Source: Curtobacterium oceanosedimentum (GTDB lineage: Bacteria; Actinomycetota; Actinomycetes; Actinomycetales; Microbacteriaceae). From it: a stretch of 37,138 bases of DNA. Both the position numbers and the translations under genes were made by a program. How positions within the stretch are numbered: position 1 is the first letter of the stretch; each line of letters opens with the position of its first letter. Under the pieces are notes generated by a model. That model made no database searches and was not told the origin of the DNA. It worked only from the letters and a program-made list of their open reading frames with translations. Shown here piece after piece: positions 15,912-24,519 of the stretch. Where the stretch lies: the NCBI RefSeq assembly GCF_020297365.1, contig NZ_JAIXIG010000034.1, forward strand, positions 1 through 37,138. Reading direction: 5' to 3'.

Positions 15912-16340
15912 ATGTCGCTTCTGGACCGCGTGATCAGAGCTCGTCGCGGGCCCTTCTCGCGCGCTGCACGGGAGATCCTGTCCATCTACGGGATGGAGAT
16001 TCCGGCGCACGTCGAGATCGGGTCTGGGCTGCAGGTCATGTACCGTGGTGTCGGCGTCGTCCTGCATCCACGCACAGTCATCGGGAACAACGTCACCATC
16101 TACCACGGGGTGACCATCGGACGCGGCGACGTCTGGGTACCAGAGGTCGCCTCTGCGCTCGGCGGCTTCGTCATCCACGACGATGCCATCATCTGCGCCG
16201 GAGCGAAGATCATCTGCGCCCGCGGTTCCCTCACCATCGGGGAGGGTGCGATCGTCGGCGCCAACGCCGTCGTCACGAAGAGCGTTCCCGCTGGCGAGAT
16301 CTGGGCGGGTTGCCCCGCACGGAGGATCGGCACCCGATGA
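15912..16340 (+). CDS. Left-handed beta-helix acyltransferase (serine acetyltransferase-like), 142 aa
   Basis: A small O-acyltransferase of the hexapeptide-repeat family. After a short helical N-terminus it shows repeated [LIV]-G-x-x-x-x turns: V-E-I-G-S-G-L, T-V-I-G-N-N-V-T-I-Y-H-G-V-T-I-G, and further right G-A-I-V-G-A-N-A-V-V-T-K-S-V-P. It ends with the typical G-C-P-A-R-R-I-G. The His in Y-H-G is the likely catalytic base. It is much shorter than true CysE enzymes, so a sugar is a more likely acceptor than serine. AGGAG 6 nt upstream supports the ATG at 15912 over the adjacent one at 15909. It follows the glycosyltransferase gene by 67 nt and probably decorates the same polysaccharide with acetyl. 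Confidence 0.85.
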   Translation: MSLLDRVIRARRGPFSRAAREILSIYGMEIPAHVEIGSGLQVMYRGVGVVLHPRTVIGNNVTIYHGVTIGRGDVWVPEVASALGGFVIHDDAIICAGAKIICARGSLTIGEGAIVGANAVVTKSVPAGEIWAGCPARRIGTR

Positions 16341-16366
16341 TCGTTCCGGAGCTCGGCCAGGAGGCG

Positions 16367-17638
16367 TCAGCTTCGACGGAGGGCTCGCCGTCTGCGCTTC
16401 GACCTGCCGCTTCGACGCACGTCGCGGAGAGCCTGCTTGAACGCGTCGATGGCCGCTTCAGGAGAGAGGAGTCGTTCGTAGTAACGAACCCCTTCGAGAC
16501 CCATCTGCGATGAGCGCTCGGCATCGGCACCGACCTCGATGACGGCGTCCAAGAGTGCTCGCGCATCCCCCGCTCCGACACGGACACCGGCCCGGGAAGC
16601 CGTGACCTCCTCGTCCGTCACACCCCCTGCGTCCGTCGCAGCGACCACGGGCCTTCCCGCTGCGAAGTACGACGTCAGCTTGCTCGGCACCGCCATGCCC
16701 GACACGCCGGGGAGCTCGTTGACCAGCAGAACGTCTGCTGCGGTCAGAGCGAGCGCGTACTCGTCATCCGGCAGAGAGCCGATGAACTCGATCTGGGTCA
16801 GACCTGCGGCCATGTCCACGAGACGATCGCGCTGATTGCCTCCGCCGATGAACACGAACCGGACCCGGTCACCGCGGCGTTCTGCGAGCTCAGCCGCGCG
16901 CACTACGTTCTCGAGCCCCTGCTTGACGCCCATGTTGCCTGTGTGCAACGCGATGATCTCGTCACCGCCCCAGCTCAGCTTCGACCGTGCCGCGGCCCGA
17001 CGACTTCCTTCGACCGGGCTGATGTGGGTCCAGTTCCGGATGATCCGCACACGGTCTGCCTCGACTCCGAGCAACGACGTGACCGTGTGACGGAAGCGCT
17101 CGTGGATGACGGTCACGGTGCCAGCCGTCCGGAACAACCACGACTCGACCGCTGTGACGACCTTCGCGACCTCCGCCCGGCCTCCCGTTTCGCGGACCCC
17201 GAGGCTGTACAGGTCCTGCACCCAGACGAGGACCGGTGTGCCGGGGTTCAGCAGCTTCAATCGGAGCATCGTGACCGCACTCGCGAACATGCTCGGAGAC
17301 ACGAGGACGACCACATCGGGCCGCCCCAAGGAGGAGAAAGCGGAACGGATGCCGAAGGAGAGTTCGGACACGAGGCGACGGAGCGCAGTGGGGCGGCGAG
17401 GGACGTAGTGCAGTCTCCGGCGGAGGCGGACACCCTGGAGTGTCTCGTCACGCTTCCATTGGCCGTAGCCTGCTCGTATCTGCCAATCCGGGTAGTACGG
17501 ATGCGCGGTGACGACCGTGAGGTCGAACTCCCCACTCGCTTGCAGCCCCTCAGCGAGTGATGTGACGTACGGTGCGTTGCCGCTCGGTTCCGGTGCGTAG
17601 TTCTGTGCGAAGATCACGACAGAGACTCGGGAAGACAC
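16367..17638 (-). CDS. WcaI-like glycosyltransferase (GT4), 423 aa
   Basis: A GT-B glycosyltransferase that resembles WcaI of colanic acid synthesis: F-A-Q-N-Y-A-P-E-P-S-G-N-A-P-Y at the N-terminus, V-V-T-A-H-P-Y-Y-P-D-W near residue 45, W-V-Q-D-L-Y-S in the middle, then G-N-M-G-V-K-Q-G-L-E-N and V-F-I-G-G-G-N in the donor domain, and V-P-S-K-L-T-S-Y-F-A-A-G-R-P-V near the end. It would act on the lipid-linked repeat unit at the membrane. It starts at GTG 17638, 6 nt after a TACTGT element, so it is probably leaderless. The C-terminus is strongly basic. It converges with the acyltransferase gene 26 nt away and diverges from the WcaF-like gene. Confidence 0.88.
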   Translation of the reverse strand: MSSRVSVVIFAQNYAPEPSGNAPYVTSLAEGLQASGEFDLTVVTAHPYYPDWQIRAGYGQWKRDETLQGVRLRRRLHYVPRRPTALRRLVSELSFGIRSAFSSLGRPDVVVLVSPSMFASAVTMLRLKLLNPGTPVLVWVQDLYSLGVRETGGRAEVAKVVTAVESWLFRTAGTVTVIHERFRHTVTSLLGVEADRVRIIRNWTHISPVEGSRRAAARSKLSWGGDEIIALHTGNMGVKQGLENVVRAAELAERRGDRVRFVFIGGGNQRDRLVDMAAGLTQIEFIGSLPDDEYALALTAADVLLVNELPGVSGMAVPSKLTSYFAAGRPVVAATDAGGVTDEEVTASRAGVRVGAGDARALLDAVIEVGADAERSSQMGLEGVRYYERLLSPEAAIDAFKQALRDVRRSGRSKRRRRALRRS

Positions 17639-17644
17639 CCGAGG

Positions 17645-17650
17645 ACAGTA
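17645..17650 (-). promoter_or_regulatory. -10 element of a leaderless promoter for the WcaI-like gene
   Basis: TACTGT on the minus strand lies exactly 6 nt before the GTG at 17638. The divergent gene starts only 53 bp away, so both promoters share this short space. Confidence 0.5.
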
Positions 17651-17691
17651 ACAGCCGGGGTCATCCTCGATCGAGTACGGGACGTTGAACT

Positions 17692-18267
17692 GTGAACCTC
17701 GACAAAGAGCCGTCGGAGCGGCCCCGGATCATCAGCTTGCGAGCGGCACCCGGAGAGCGCACGTCCTGGGGGCGGCCAGCACCGATCGTGTACCTCTGGG
17801 GCCTCGCGGAGCTGCTCTTCGTCACGAATCCCGTCCAGATCAGCTCGCGGCTCCGCGTCGCCGTGCTCCGCCGCTTCGGAGCGGACATCGGCGACGGAGT
17901 GATCTTCCGCCCCCGCACCCGGGTGCGCTTCCCGTGGAAGCTCCGAGTCGGCGATGACAGCTGGATCGGCGAGGGTGTCTGGATCCACAACCAGGACCAC
18001 GTGACGATCGGCCATGACGTCGTCGTCTCGCAGGACACGTTCGTCACCACAGGGAGTCACGCGCACCGGAGGGACATGGGGCTGATCACCCGCCCGATCG
18101 TCATCGAGGACGGTGCCTGGGTCACGGCTCGCTGCGTGGTCCTCGGCGGCGCCCACATCGGACGGTCAGCACTCGTCCAGCCGCTCTCCGTGGTCCGTGG
18201 TGTGATCCCCGAGAACTCGATCGCGGTCGGGAACCCGGCCGTCGTGACGGGCACGCGGCATGGATGA
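17692..18267 (+). CDS. WcaF-like colanic-acid-type acetyltransferase, 191 aa
   Basis: A hexapeptide-repeat O-acetyltransferase with the layout of WcaF: a roughly 60-residue N-terminal part with L-A-E-L-L-F-V-T-N-P near residue 45, then L-R-R-F-G-A-D-I-G-D-G-V, P-W-K-L-x-x-G-D-D-S-W-I-G-E-G-V-W-I-H-N, T-F-V-T-T-G-S-H at the active site, and V-G-N-P-A-V-V at the end. The His of G-S-H is the expected catalytic residue. Length is as usual for the family. It starts at GTG, with TACGGG 10 nt upstream as a possible -10. The stop overlaps the next gene by 8 nt, so it is translationally coupled to a glycosyltransferase and probably acetylates the same repeat unit. Confidence 0.88.
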   Translation: MNLDKEPSERPRIISLRAAPGERTSWGRPAPIVYLWGLAELLFVTNPVQISSRLRVAVLRRFGADIGDGVIFRPRTRVRFPWKLRVGDDSWIGEGVWIHNQDHVTIGHDVVVSQDTFVTTGSHAHRRDMGLITRPIVIEDGAWVTARCVVLGGAHIGRSALVQPLSVVRGVIPENSIAVGNPAVVTGTRHG

Positions 18268-19375
18268 GCGCGTCGTTCGACACGTGGTCACGCTCGTCTC
18301 TCCCGACGGCCGCTTCGGGGGGCCCACGAAGGTCGCGCTCGACATCGCAGCTGAGCAACGCCGACGTGGGATCGACTCGTCGGTGTTCGCGGGAGCAGAG
18401 GGGTTCGGGACGCTGCCGACGGAGTGGCACGGCGTACCGCTCCAACTCGCACGTTCCCAGCGCCTCGTCCCGGCGATGGGTTTCGCAACCACGGTCGCGC
18501 CGGGCCTCCGACGGATGCTCCTTCGCGGGCTCACCGGGAGGGAGATCTTCCACGTCCACCTCGCGCGTGACCTCGTGACGTTGCCGATCGCCATGGCACT
18601 GCGCCGACGATCGCTCCCCTACGTCGTCCACACCCACGGGATGATCGACGCGTCCTCGAAGCGGTCGGCACACATCGTCGATGCGTTGATGACCGAACGC
18701 GTGGTGTCGTCCGCTCGGAAAGCCCTGGTCCTCACTCCGGAGGAGGGCCGCGAGATCGCTCGGCTGTCGGCAGGAACGACGCCGTCGGTCCTGTTCGAGA
18801 ACGGGATCCCCCTGCACGAGGACGCCGAGCCGCGACCTCGACGAGGCGCGCTGTTCCTCGGTCGGCTCCATCCGCGGAAGGGGGCGACCGTGTTCGCTGC
18901 CGCGGCCGCAGAGCTGGCGAGTCGCTACCCGGACGGCACCTTCCGGATCGCTGGGCCCGACGAAGGGGACCTCTCCAACGTCCGCCGCACACTCTCCACG
19001 TTCCCCGGCGGCAAGCGTGTCACGATCGTCGGACCGGTCGCCCCGGACCAGGTCAGCGAGCACATGAGATCGGCTGAGGTGTTCGTGCAGCCGGCCGCCG
19101 ACGAGCCCTTCGGCATGACGATCCTGGAGGCGATGTCCGTCGGAACGCCGCCTGTCGTGCACCACACTTCCGCGCTCGCCCCGCTCATCTCGGCGGCACG
19201 GGCGGGGTGGACCTTCAGAACCGTCGACGAATTGCGGCTCCGACTCGCGGAAGCGTTGAACTCGCCTCAGACGACAGCCGAGACCGGTGCGCGAGCAAGG
19301 CAGATCGCGCAGGAGCGGTTCTCGCTGTCGAAGGTGGTCGAAGGCCTGCAGGACGTCTACGATGCCGAAGCCTGA
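18260..19375 (+). CDS. Glycosyltransferase family 4 protein, 371 aa
   Basis: A complete GT-B enzyme. The N-terminal domain has S-P-D-G-R-F-G-G-P-T near residue 14, the nucleotide-independent acceptor loop typical of GT4 enzymes, and V-V-H-T-H-G-M near residue 125. The donor domain has L-F-L-G-R-L-H-P-R-K-G, I-A-G-P-D-E-G-D, and E-P-F-G-M-T-I-L-E, a full E-x7-E motif. All residues expected for a retaining enzyme seem present. Its start lies 8 nt inside the acetyltransferase gene, and its end overlaps the next glycosyltransferase by 14 nt. The three genes form one rightward operon. The sugar specificity cannot be told. Confidence 0.9.
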   Translation: MDERVVRHVVTLVSPDGRFGGPTKVALDIAAEQRRRGIDSSVFAGAEGFGTLPTEWHGVPLQLARSQRLVPAMGFATTVAPGLRRMLLRGLTGREIFHVHLARDLVTLPIAMALRRRSLPYVVHTHGMIDASSKRSAHIVDALMTERVVSSARKALVLTPEEGREIARLSAGTTPSVLFENGIPLHEDAEPRPRRGALFLGRLHPRKGATVFAAAAAELASRYPDGTFRIAGPDEGDLSNVRRTLSTFPGGKRVTIVGPVAPDQVSEHMRSAEVFVQPAADEPFGMTILEAMSVGTPPVVHHTSALAPLISAARAGWTFRTVDELRLRLAEALNSPQTTAETGARARQIAQERFSLSKVVEGLQDVYDAEA

Positions 19376-20495
19376 CGTCCCTGAGCGCAGCCGGGGACGG
19401 TTGCCGGTCCTGCACTGGTTCACGAACATCGCAGCTCCGTACCGGGTTCCGGTCTGGGAACACATCGCGAGCCGAGCCGACCTGACGGTGTTCCTCCTCG
19501 AGAGCGACCGGCAGCGTGTCCGCGAAGGGCGTCGCCCAGCCGATTGGTCTGAGCGTGGCCTCCGCCGGCTGCGGCACCGGACACTTCGCACGTTCAAGTT
19601 GCGCCGGGGCGAGACGAGCTTGTACACGCTCCTCGACCCTCGATTCGCGTTCGCCCGGAAGCCGAGCGCCGTCCTGCTCGGAGGATGGGAGTCCCCCGCG
19701 TACTGGCAACTCCTGCTCGTCGCGAAGCTCCGTCGGGTCCGGACCGTCGGCTTCTACGAGTCCACTCTCAACACGAACCGCCACCGCTCAGGAGTCATCG
19801 CTCGCGCGCGCAGCCTGTTCATGCGGTCTCTCGACGCGGTCGTCGTCCCAGGCGCCGATGCAGAGGCCGCCCTGAAGAGTTTCGGTGTCGCGGCGGAACG
19901 CATCCATCGCGGTTTCAACGCCGTCGATGTGCAGCACATCGCAGATCGAGCGCGTTCGGTCCGCGCCAGCGACCAACAATCTCGCGGACACCGATTCATC
20001 TTCGTCGGACAGCTGATCAGCCGGAAACAACCCGCTCTCCTGTTGCGAGCGTTCGCGGAGGTCCGCGGGCCGGAGGACGTCCTGGTCTTCGTCGGTGATG
20101 GTCCCGAGCGACGCACCTTGGAAGAGCGTGCTCGGACCTTGGGCCTCAGTGGACACGTCACGTTCACGGGGACCACGGAGAACGACGCGGCCATCGACGA
20201 GGTGATCGCGAGCCACACCCTGGTCCTTCCGTCTTCCGAGGAGGTCTGGGGGCTCGTCGTCAACGAGGGGCTGGCCGCCGGTCTCCACGCGGTGGTCACC
20301 GCGAGCAGCGGCGTCGCAGCCTCGACGAAGCACATGCGGGGTGTCTACACCTGCGCTTCTGACTTGGCCTCCCTTGCACAGGCGCTCGTCGCGTCGAAGT
20401 CGGATTGGCGTGGACACATCAGCGCCCCGGAGATCCTGGAGCACACGCCGGCCGCGTTCGCCTCAGTGTTCCTCGGCGCACTCGAACAGCGCTGA
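19362..20495 (+). CDS. Glycosyltransferase family 4 protein, 377 aa
   Basis: A second retaining GT-B enzyme. The N-terminus has H-W-F-T-N-I-A-A-P-Y-R-V-P-V-W and lacks a signal peptide. The donor domain carries F-V-G-Q-L-I-S-R-K-Q, F-V-G-D-G-P-E-R and E-V-W-G-L-V-V-N-E, a complete E-x7-E. The acceptor domain has L-G-G-W-E-S-P-A-Y-W at about residue 100, as in family members that act on oligosaccharide-lipids. The ATG at 19362 lies within the previous gene (14-nt overlap); the open frame further upstream is not protein-like. It ends 13 nt before a convergent acyltransferase gene, with no obvious terminator between. Confidence 0.9.
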   Translation: MPKPDVPERSRGRLPVLHWFTNIAAPYRVPVWEHIASRADLTVFLLESDRQRVREGRRPADWSERGLRRLRHRTLRTFKLRRGETSLYTLLDPRFAFARKPSAVLLGGWESPAYWQLLLVAKLRRVRTVGFYESTLNTNRHRSGVIARARSLFMRSLDAVVVPGADAEAALKSFGVAAERIHRGFNAVDVQHIADRARSVRASDQQSRGHRFIFVGQLISRKQPALLLRAFAEVRGPEDVLVFVGDGPERRTLEERARTLGLSGHVTFTGTTENDAAIDEVIASHTLVLPSSEEVWGLVVNEGLAAGLHAVVTASSGVAASTKHMRGVYTCASDLASLAQALVASKSDWRGHISAPEILEHTPAAFASVFLGALEQR

Positions 20496-20508
20496 GGTCG
20501 GGTCCCGA

Positions 20509-21138
20509 TCACTCCCAGGCGATCCCCCGCCGGACGACGGACGCAGGATTGCCCGCGATGAGACTGTTCGGTTCGTCGACGCTCCTCGTCACGACTGCGC
20601 CGCTCGCGACGACGCACCCGTCGGCGATTTCGACACCCTTGAAGATCATCGCCCTACTCCCCACCCACACGTGATCCCCGAGGACGATCGGAGCGGACCG
20701 AGATCGTCGTCGATCTCCGCTCCGGAAGACGTGCTGGTCGTCGTCCAAGATCTGGACATCCCACCCGATCGCGCATCCCCGCCCGACCGTGAACCCGGAA
20801 CTCACGATGATGCGAACGTTGGGAGAGAAGTAGCTGTCCTCACCGACGCTCATCACCGCTCCCGGGGCCACCTCGATCCTCGACCCGACTCCGACCGCGA
20901 TCCTGCCGTGGATCAGGAGCCTGCCACGCACTCGGAGGATGCCGTCATCTCGACCGGTCGCGAAACCGTACGGGCGCGTTCCGAGTGTCAGACGAGCTCG
21001 CCCACCGATCAGCTCCGGCGTCCCGTGCAGACGGAAGCGCCGCCCGATGAGTACCCGATGCCCGCGGACCAGCTGGAGAAGTGTACGGCTCCAAGAAATA
21101 CGGAAATCCCCGAACAGCAGAAGAACGAGTCGCCTCAT
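20509..21138 (-). CDS. Hexapeptide-repeat acyltransferase, 209 aa
   Basis: The third left-handed beta-helix acyltransferase in the locus. The N-terminal half has a slightly hydrophobic start and several short turns (V-R-G-R-L-L-I-H-G-R-I-A-V-G). The helix proper follows, with S-V-G-E-D-S-Y-F-S-P-N-V-R-I, V-G-R-G-C-A-I-G-W-D-V-Q and D-D-D-Q-H, where the His is the likely catalytic residue. It ends with I-V-L-G-D-H-V-W-V-G-S-R-A-M-I-F-K-G-V and I-A-G-N-P-A. This is the pattern of sugar O-acetyl or other O-acyl transferases. It starts at ATG 21138 with a TAATCT -10 element 7 nt upstream and is probably leaderless. Donor and acceptor are unknown. Confidence 0.85.
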   Translation of the reverse strand: MRRLVLLLFGDFRISWSRTLLQLVRGHRVLIGRRFRLHGTPELIGGRARLTLGTRPYGFATGRDDGILRVRGRLLIHGRIAVGVGSRIEVAPGAVMSVGEDSYFSPNVRIIVSSGFTVGRGCAIGWDVQILDDDQHVFRSGDRRRSRSAPIVLGDHVWVGSRAMIFKGVEIADGCVVASGAVVTRSVDEPNSLIAGNPASVVRRGIAWE

Positions 21139-21145
21139 GGCGTCA

Positions 21146-21151
21146 AGATTA
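21146..21151 (-). promoter_or_regulatory. -10 element for the 209-aa acyltransferase gene
   Basis: TAATCT on the minus strand, 7 nt before the ATG at 21138. The opposing promoter for the polymerase gene is only 25 bp away, so the two promoters face away from each other over shared DNA. Confidence 0.45.
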
Positions 21152-21175
21152 GGTCGTCGGGGGTACCGAACCGGC

Positions 21176-21181
21176 TAGAGT
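21176..21181 (+). promoter_or_regulatory. -10 element of a leaderless promoter for the Wzy-like gene
   Basis: TAGAGT lies exactly 6 nt before the ATG at 21188. A GGGGGTAC sequence lies just upstream (21159-21166). Confidence 0.5.
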
Positions 21182-21187
21182 TCGGAC

Positions 21188-22657
21188 ATGCGATCGGGGA
21201 CACGCACAGGCGCGCTGGTCATCCTCGCAGCAGTGGTCACCTGCATGTTGGCGATCGGGGTGTCCTCTGATCCGCGCGTGGCATTGGTCATCCCCGCCGC
21301 GCTCGCGCTCGTCCTGGTCATCCGCTACTCCTGGGCACGCGCCGCCTTCTTCGTGTTCGGCGCATTCCTCGTGTTCCAGACGTCGAGCGGTCTGAGCGCA
21401 CCGAAGCTGTTCTACTTCGCGGTGGTCGGCGTATCGGTGTTGGTCAGTTTGACGAAGGTGAGAGGGCTGTCGGAATCGGCAGCGTTGCGGCCGCTCTTCC
21501 CGGCCTACGTGGGCGGAATCGGGATCATCCTGTGGCAGGCGCTGATCGTCCTTCCGTACTCCGTCGCGGTCCAAGGGGCATCCCTGTCCAACTGGCTCCG
21601 AGACGGTGCGACGTACATCTTGATCGGCTGCGCAGTGATCATCGCCATCGACGCGATCGGGACCACGAGCGTTCGTACGTCTCGCATCCTGGTGGTCATG
21701 GTGGGTGCACTCGCCGCGTACAGCTTCGCCGCACGATGGATCGCCGCGCGTGGTCTGGTGTCGACGCAGCCCGTGGACGGCGACGCCGCTCTCCTGTCCT
21801 CCCTGACCGCGCTGACGTTGGCCGTTTCACTGAGCTTCGCGATGGCGTTGGCGGGCTCCCGGATCAACTGGGCGTGGTTCGCGGCAGGCGTCGCCTTCGT
21901 GTTCGCGGTCCTGGTGACCGGTACTCGAACCGGAGTGGTCTTCGCCGCAGTCCTGATCGGCATCGTGGGCGCGCGGAGCAAGCGACGCGCACCTGTCCGT
22001 CGGATCGTCACGGCCGCCGTGGTCGGCCTCGCGGCGATCGCGGCGGCCGTTCCCCTGACTGCCCAGTTCTTCCAGAACGAGAACTTCCTGGCTCAGCGCT
22101 TCGCGAGCATCTGGCAGACGATCCAGAACGGCGTCGATTCTGACCAGTCGGGAGCCATCCGTTCTCGTGCGTACGAGTACTGCCTCACGTTGTGGCAGCA
22201 GAACCTCTTGATGGGCAGGGGCGAAGGCCAGACCTTCGTCAATCCGACCACGGGTGTGGCCGGTACCGACTTCTCGGTCGACAGTCCGCTCGTCTACCTG
22301 GCGAAGTTCGGCATCATCGGGTGCATCATCCTGCTCACGTGCCTCGTCCTGATCTTCGTCCCGTTGTTGCGGCGTGCGCCCATGTTCGACTGGACGCTCG
22401 CGAACACCGCAGTCCGAGGGTGCGTGGCGATCCTCATCGCGCTCCTGCCGTTCGGCGCCTCCCTGGAGGACAAGGGCTTCGCGATCACGGTCGGGCTCGC
22501 CGTCCTGCTCGTCGGTGCGTCGCTCGCTGAGCAGAAGCCAGCGGTCTCAGGTCTGCTTCCTCGAAGCAAGACGAGCGAGTCCCCGCTCCGTGAGAAGCGA
22601 AAGCGCGGGCACGGCGGACGTGAAGCCGCGACGGTACCGGCGGCCCGTCGAGCCTGA
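21188..22657 (+). CDS. Wzy/O-antigen ligase-like polysaccharide polymerase, 489 aa
   Basis: An integral membrane protein with about 11 helices, starting at residue 8. A large external loop at about residues 285-365 carries R-S-R-A-Y-E-Y-C-L-x-L-W-Q-Q-N-L-L-M-G-R-G-E-G, the Wzy_C style motif, where the Arg and the G-x-G are expected for polymerases and ligases. It would join lipid-linked repeat units on the outside of the membrane after flipping. No other polymerase candidate occurs here. It starts from its own leaderless promoter. The last 36 residues are hydrophilic and basic and overlap the end of the opposing gene by 111 nt, so this tail may be recent. Wzy proteins diverge greatly, so the name rests on topology and motif. 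Confidence 0.82.
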   Translation: MRSGTRTGALVILAAVVTCMLAIGVSSDPRVALVIPAALALVLVIRYSWARAAFFVFGAFLVFQTSSGLSAPKLFYFAVVGVSVLVSLTKVRGLSESAALRPLFPAYVGGIGIILWQALIVLPYSVAVQGASLSNWLRDGATYILIGCAVIIAIDAIGTTSVRTSRILVVMVGALAAYSFAARWIAARGLVSTQPVDGDAALLSSLTALTLAVSLSFAMALAGSRINWAWFAAGVAFVFAVLVTGTRTGVVFAAVLIGIVGARSKRRAPVRRIVTAAVVGLAAIAAAVPLTAQFFQNENFLAQRFASIWQTIQNGVDSDQSGAIRSRAYEYCLTLWQQNLLMGRGEGQTFVNPTTGVAGTDFSVDSPLVYLAKFGIIGCIILLTCLVLIFVPLLRRAPMFDWTLANTAVRGCVAILIALLPFGASLEDKGFAITVGLAVLLVGASLAEQKPAVSGLLPRSKTSESPLREKRKRGHGGREAATVPAARRA

Positions 22658-23293
22658 TTGCCCGACGAAGTGCGGCCGTTCGGGAAAACGCTCGATCCGG
22701 ATCTGTTGCAGCGCCGCTGAACGCGCCACCGCCCCGGCGAGGACGTGCTCGAAGTAGATCCCGGCCTCCTCGTCGACGGCTGCGGCGTCGGCAAGGAGGA
22801 TCGTCCGCCACGCGTGCGCGCGGGCACCGACGAACCGCGTGTCGGCGAATGATCGGTCAAGGGTCATCCGGACCCGGACGGTGTCGAGCGGGATCGGGTG
22901 GACGAGTCGTCGGGCGTTCCGGAGGACGAGTCGACCGGTGGACTTGTAGATGCTCTGGTCAGGGCCTGAATCCTGCTCGACGACGGCGATCCCACACGCG
23001 ATCGCATCAGCCTCGAGACGGCCCTTGCCGCGGCTCGCGTCCGATCCTGACGGGTCGAACTGGACCGTTCGGATGCGATGGCGCAGTCGGGGATCGACCG
23101 CTGACAAGAGCTCCGTCGCGGTCGCTCCGCTCGTCTCCACCACCGTGAGATCGAACGACGTGCCTTCGAGCTGCGTGGCCCAGGTCGAGATCGCGTGTCG
23201 GTACTGATCGAGTCTCGCCTCGGGATCGTGCTGCACGAGGTACATCGTCGTGTTCGGACGCACCGTTGCGGTGAGGAGCACGGTCCCCGTCAT
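22547..23293 (-). CDS. Putative glycosyltransferase-like protein, 248 aa
   Basis: A soluble 248-aa protein with the pattern V-L-L-T-A-T-V-R-P-N-T at the N-terminus, D-P-E-A-R-L-D-Q-Y near residue 30, V-V-E-T-S-G-A near residue 50, G-K-G-R-L-E-A-D-A-I near residue 88 and I-Y-K-S-T-G-R-L-V-L-R-N near residue 112. From memory, proteins with this same motif order (L-T-A-T, D-P-E-x-R-L, E-x-S-G, G-K-G) occur in capsule and O-antigen clusters and look like GT-A type transferases, but the activity is not established to my knowledge. The ATG at 23293 overlaps the stop of the flippase gene in ATGA. It is the last gene of the leftward operon and its end overlaps the polymerase gene tail to tail. Confidence 0.75.
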   Translation of the reverse strand: MTGTVLLTATVRPNTTMYLVQHDPEARLDQYRHAISTWATQLEGTSFDLTVVETSGATATELLSAVDPRLRHRIRTVQFDPSGSDASRGKGRLEADAIACGIAVVEQDSGPDQSIYKSTGRLVLRNARRLVHPIPLDTVRVRMTLDRSFADTRFVGARAHAWRTILLADAAAVDEEAGIYFEHVLAGAVARSAALQQIRIERFPERPHFVGQSGSTGRRYRRGFTSAVPALSLLTERGLARLASRKQT

Positions 23294-24519
23294 GGCCGTC
23301 CTGCCTTCGAGGAACTGTTCCTGAAGTGCAGGACTCCCAGGATCAGGGCGACGAGGATGAGCAGCTGGGAGACCAGCGCGGCCTGAGCCGCTCCGAGGGC
23401 ACCACTCGCGTGACCCAGCACGAGAACCAGGACGAGTTGCGCGATCGCGGCGATCACCATGATGAGTGCAACGTACCGATCACGTCCGAACGCCTGCAGG
23501 ATCACGACGAGCGGCTGACAGATGATCGACGGGATCACGACCAGCGCGAGCAGCCGGAGCACCCCTGCGGAGCCTGCGTAGTCGTCGCCGAGAAGCACGT
23601 CGACGACGAGCGGCGCCGCGAAGAAGACCGCGACTGCGAGTCCGATCGCGGCAACCGGCATCCAGAGGGCCCGACGAAGTTCGCTCCAGGCGGCCCTGAG
23701 GTCCGGGCTCCTCGCCGCGTACGGTGCGAGCGCTGATGAGAAGGCGGCAGCCAACAAGCTCATGGGCTGGGTCCACCGGCTGACCGCACCGTAGACGCCC
23801 GAGGCCGCGCTCCCACTGACGCCCGACAGCAGTGCGAGGTCCAGGGACTGCGCACTCGTCGCGACCACGGTGATCCCGAAGTACCGGGCCCCGACCCAGG
23901 GGTTCACCAGTCGCAGACGGACACGGCCGAGACGATCTGGTCCGAGCACTCCGGCGATCGCGCTAGCGAGCACCGACCCCGCCGCGAGTGCGACCCAGAG
24001 CGCGACGGTCGACGGCACCTGGACAGCCAGCAGCGCGAAGAAGAACACCGCGGCGGAGGCTCGGTCGGAAAGGATGACGAGCGCGACCAGGTCCCCCCGT
24101 GCTGCACTCCGGAGAGGCACCTGGTAGGCCTGGTTGGCGACGAGCGCTGCGGCGACGGGGCCTGCGAGCCAGAGATGAGAGGCTGGCGCTGCGACCCCCA
24201 GCACGACCGTCCAGATCACCCCGAGAGCGACGGTGATCGCGATCTTCGAGAACAGGCGGGCGGCGAAGGCATCACGTCCGATGGCCTGGCGCGCGAGTTC
24301 CCGGGTCCAGTGGTTGTTCGTGCCGAAGTCGATGAACCCGGCTGCTGCGGTCCCCAGTGCGATCGCCGAGACCACGGACCCGAAGGCCTCGGGTCCCACA
24401 CCGCGCGCTGCGAAGAGGTAGAGGACTGCGACGAGCACCTGGGACAGCCCGGTCGCCCCGGCGAGCAGTACCGCCTGGTGCGCCATCGGCCGCTCGCCCA
24501 TGCTCGGACTGCCGTTCAC
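23290..24519 (-). CDS. Wzx-like polysaccharide flippase, 409 aa
   Basis: A polytopic membrane protein with about 12 helices in the MATE/MVF polysaccharide transporter style. The N-terminus has G-A-T-G-L-S-Q-V-L-V-A-V in the first helix and G-P-E-A-F-G-S-V-V-S in the first loop, a hallmark of Wzx/RfbX-type proteins. Its expected job is to move the lipid-linked repeat unit to the outer face of the membrane. GTG at 24519 is the chosen start because it forms a GTGA overlap with the stop of the previous gene and gives a family-typical length; a longer frame exists. The downstream gene overlaps in ATGA. Confidence 0.88.
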   Translation of the reverse strand: MNGSPSMGERPMAHQAVLLAGATGLSQVLVAVLYLFAARGVGPEAFGSVVSAIALGTAAAGFIDFGTNNHWTRELARQAIGRDAFAARLFSKIAITVALGVIWTVVLGVAAPASHLWLAGPVAAALVANQAYQVPLRSAARGDLVALVILSDRASAAVFFFALLAVQVPSTVALWVALAAGSVLASAIAGVLGPDRLGRVRLRLVNPWVGARYFGITVVATSAQSLDLALLSGVSGSAASGVYGAVSRWTQPMSLLAAAFSSALAPYAARSPDLRAAWSELRRALWMPVAAIGLAVAVFFAAPLVVDVLLGDDYAGSAGVLRLLALVVIPSIICQPLVVILQAFGRDRYVALIMVIAAIAQLVLVLVLGHASGALGAAQAALVSQLLILVALILGVLHFRNSSSKAGRP

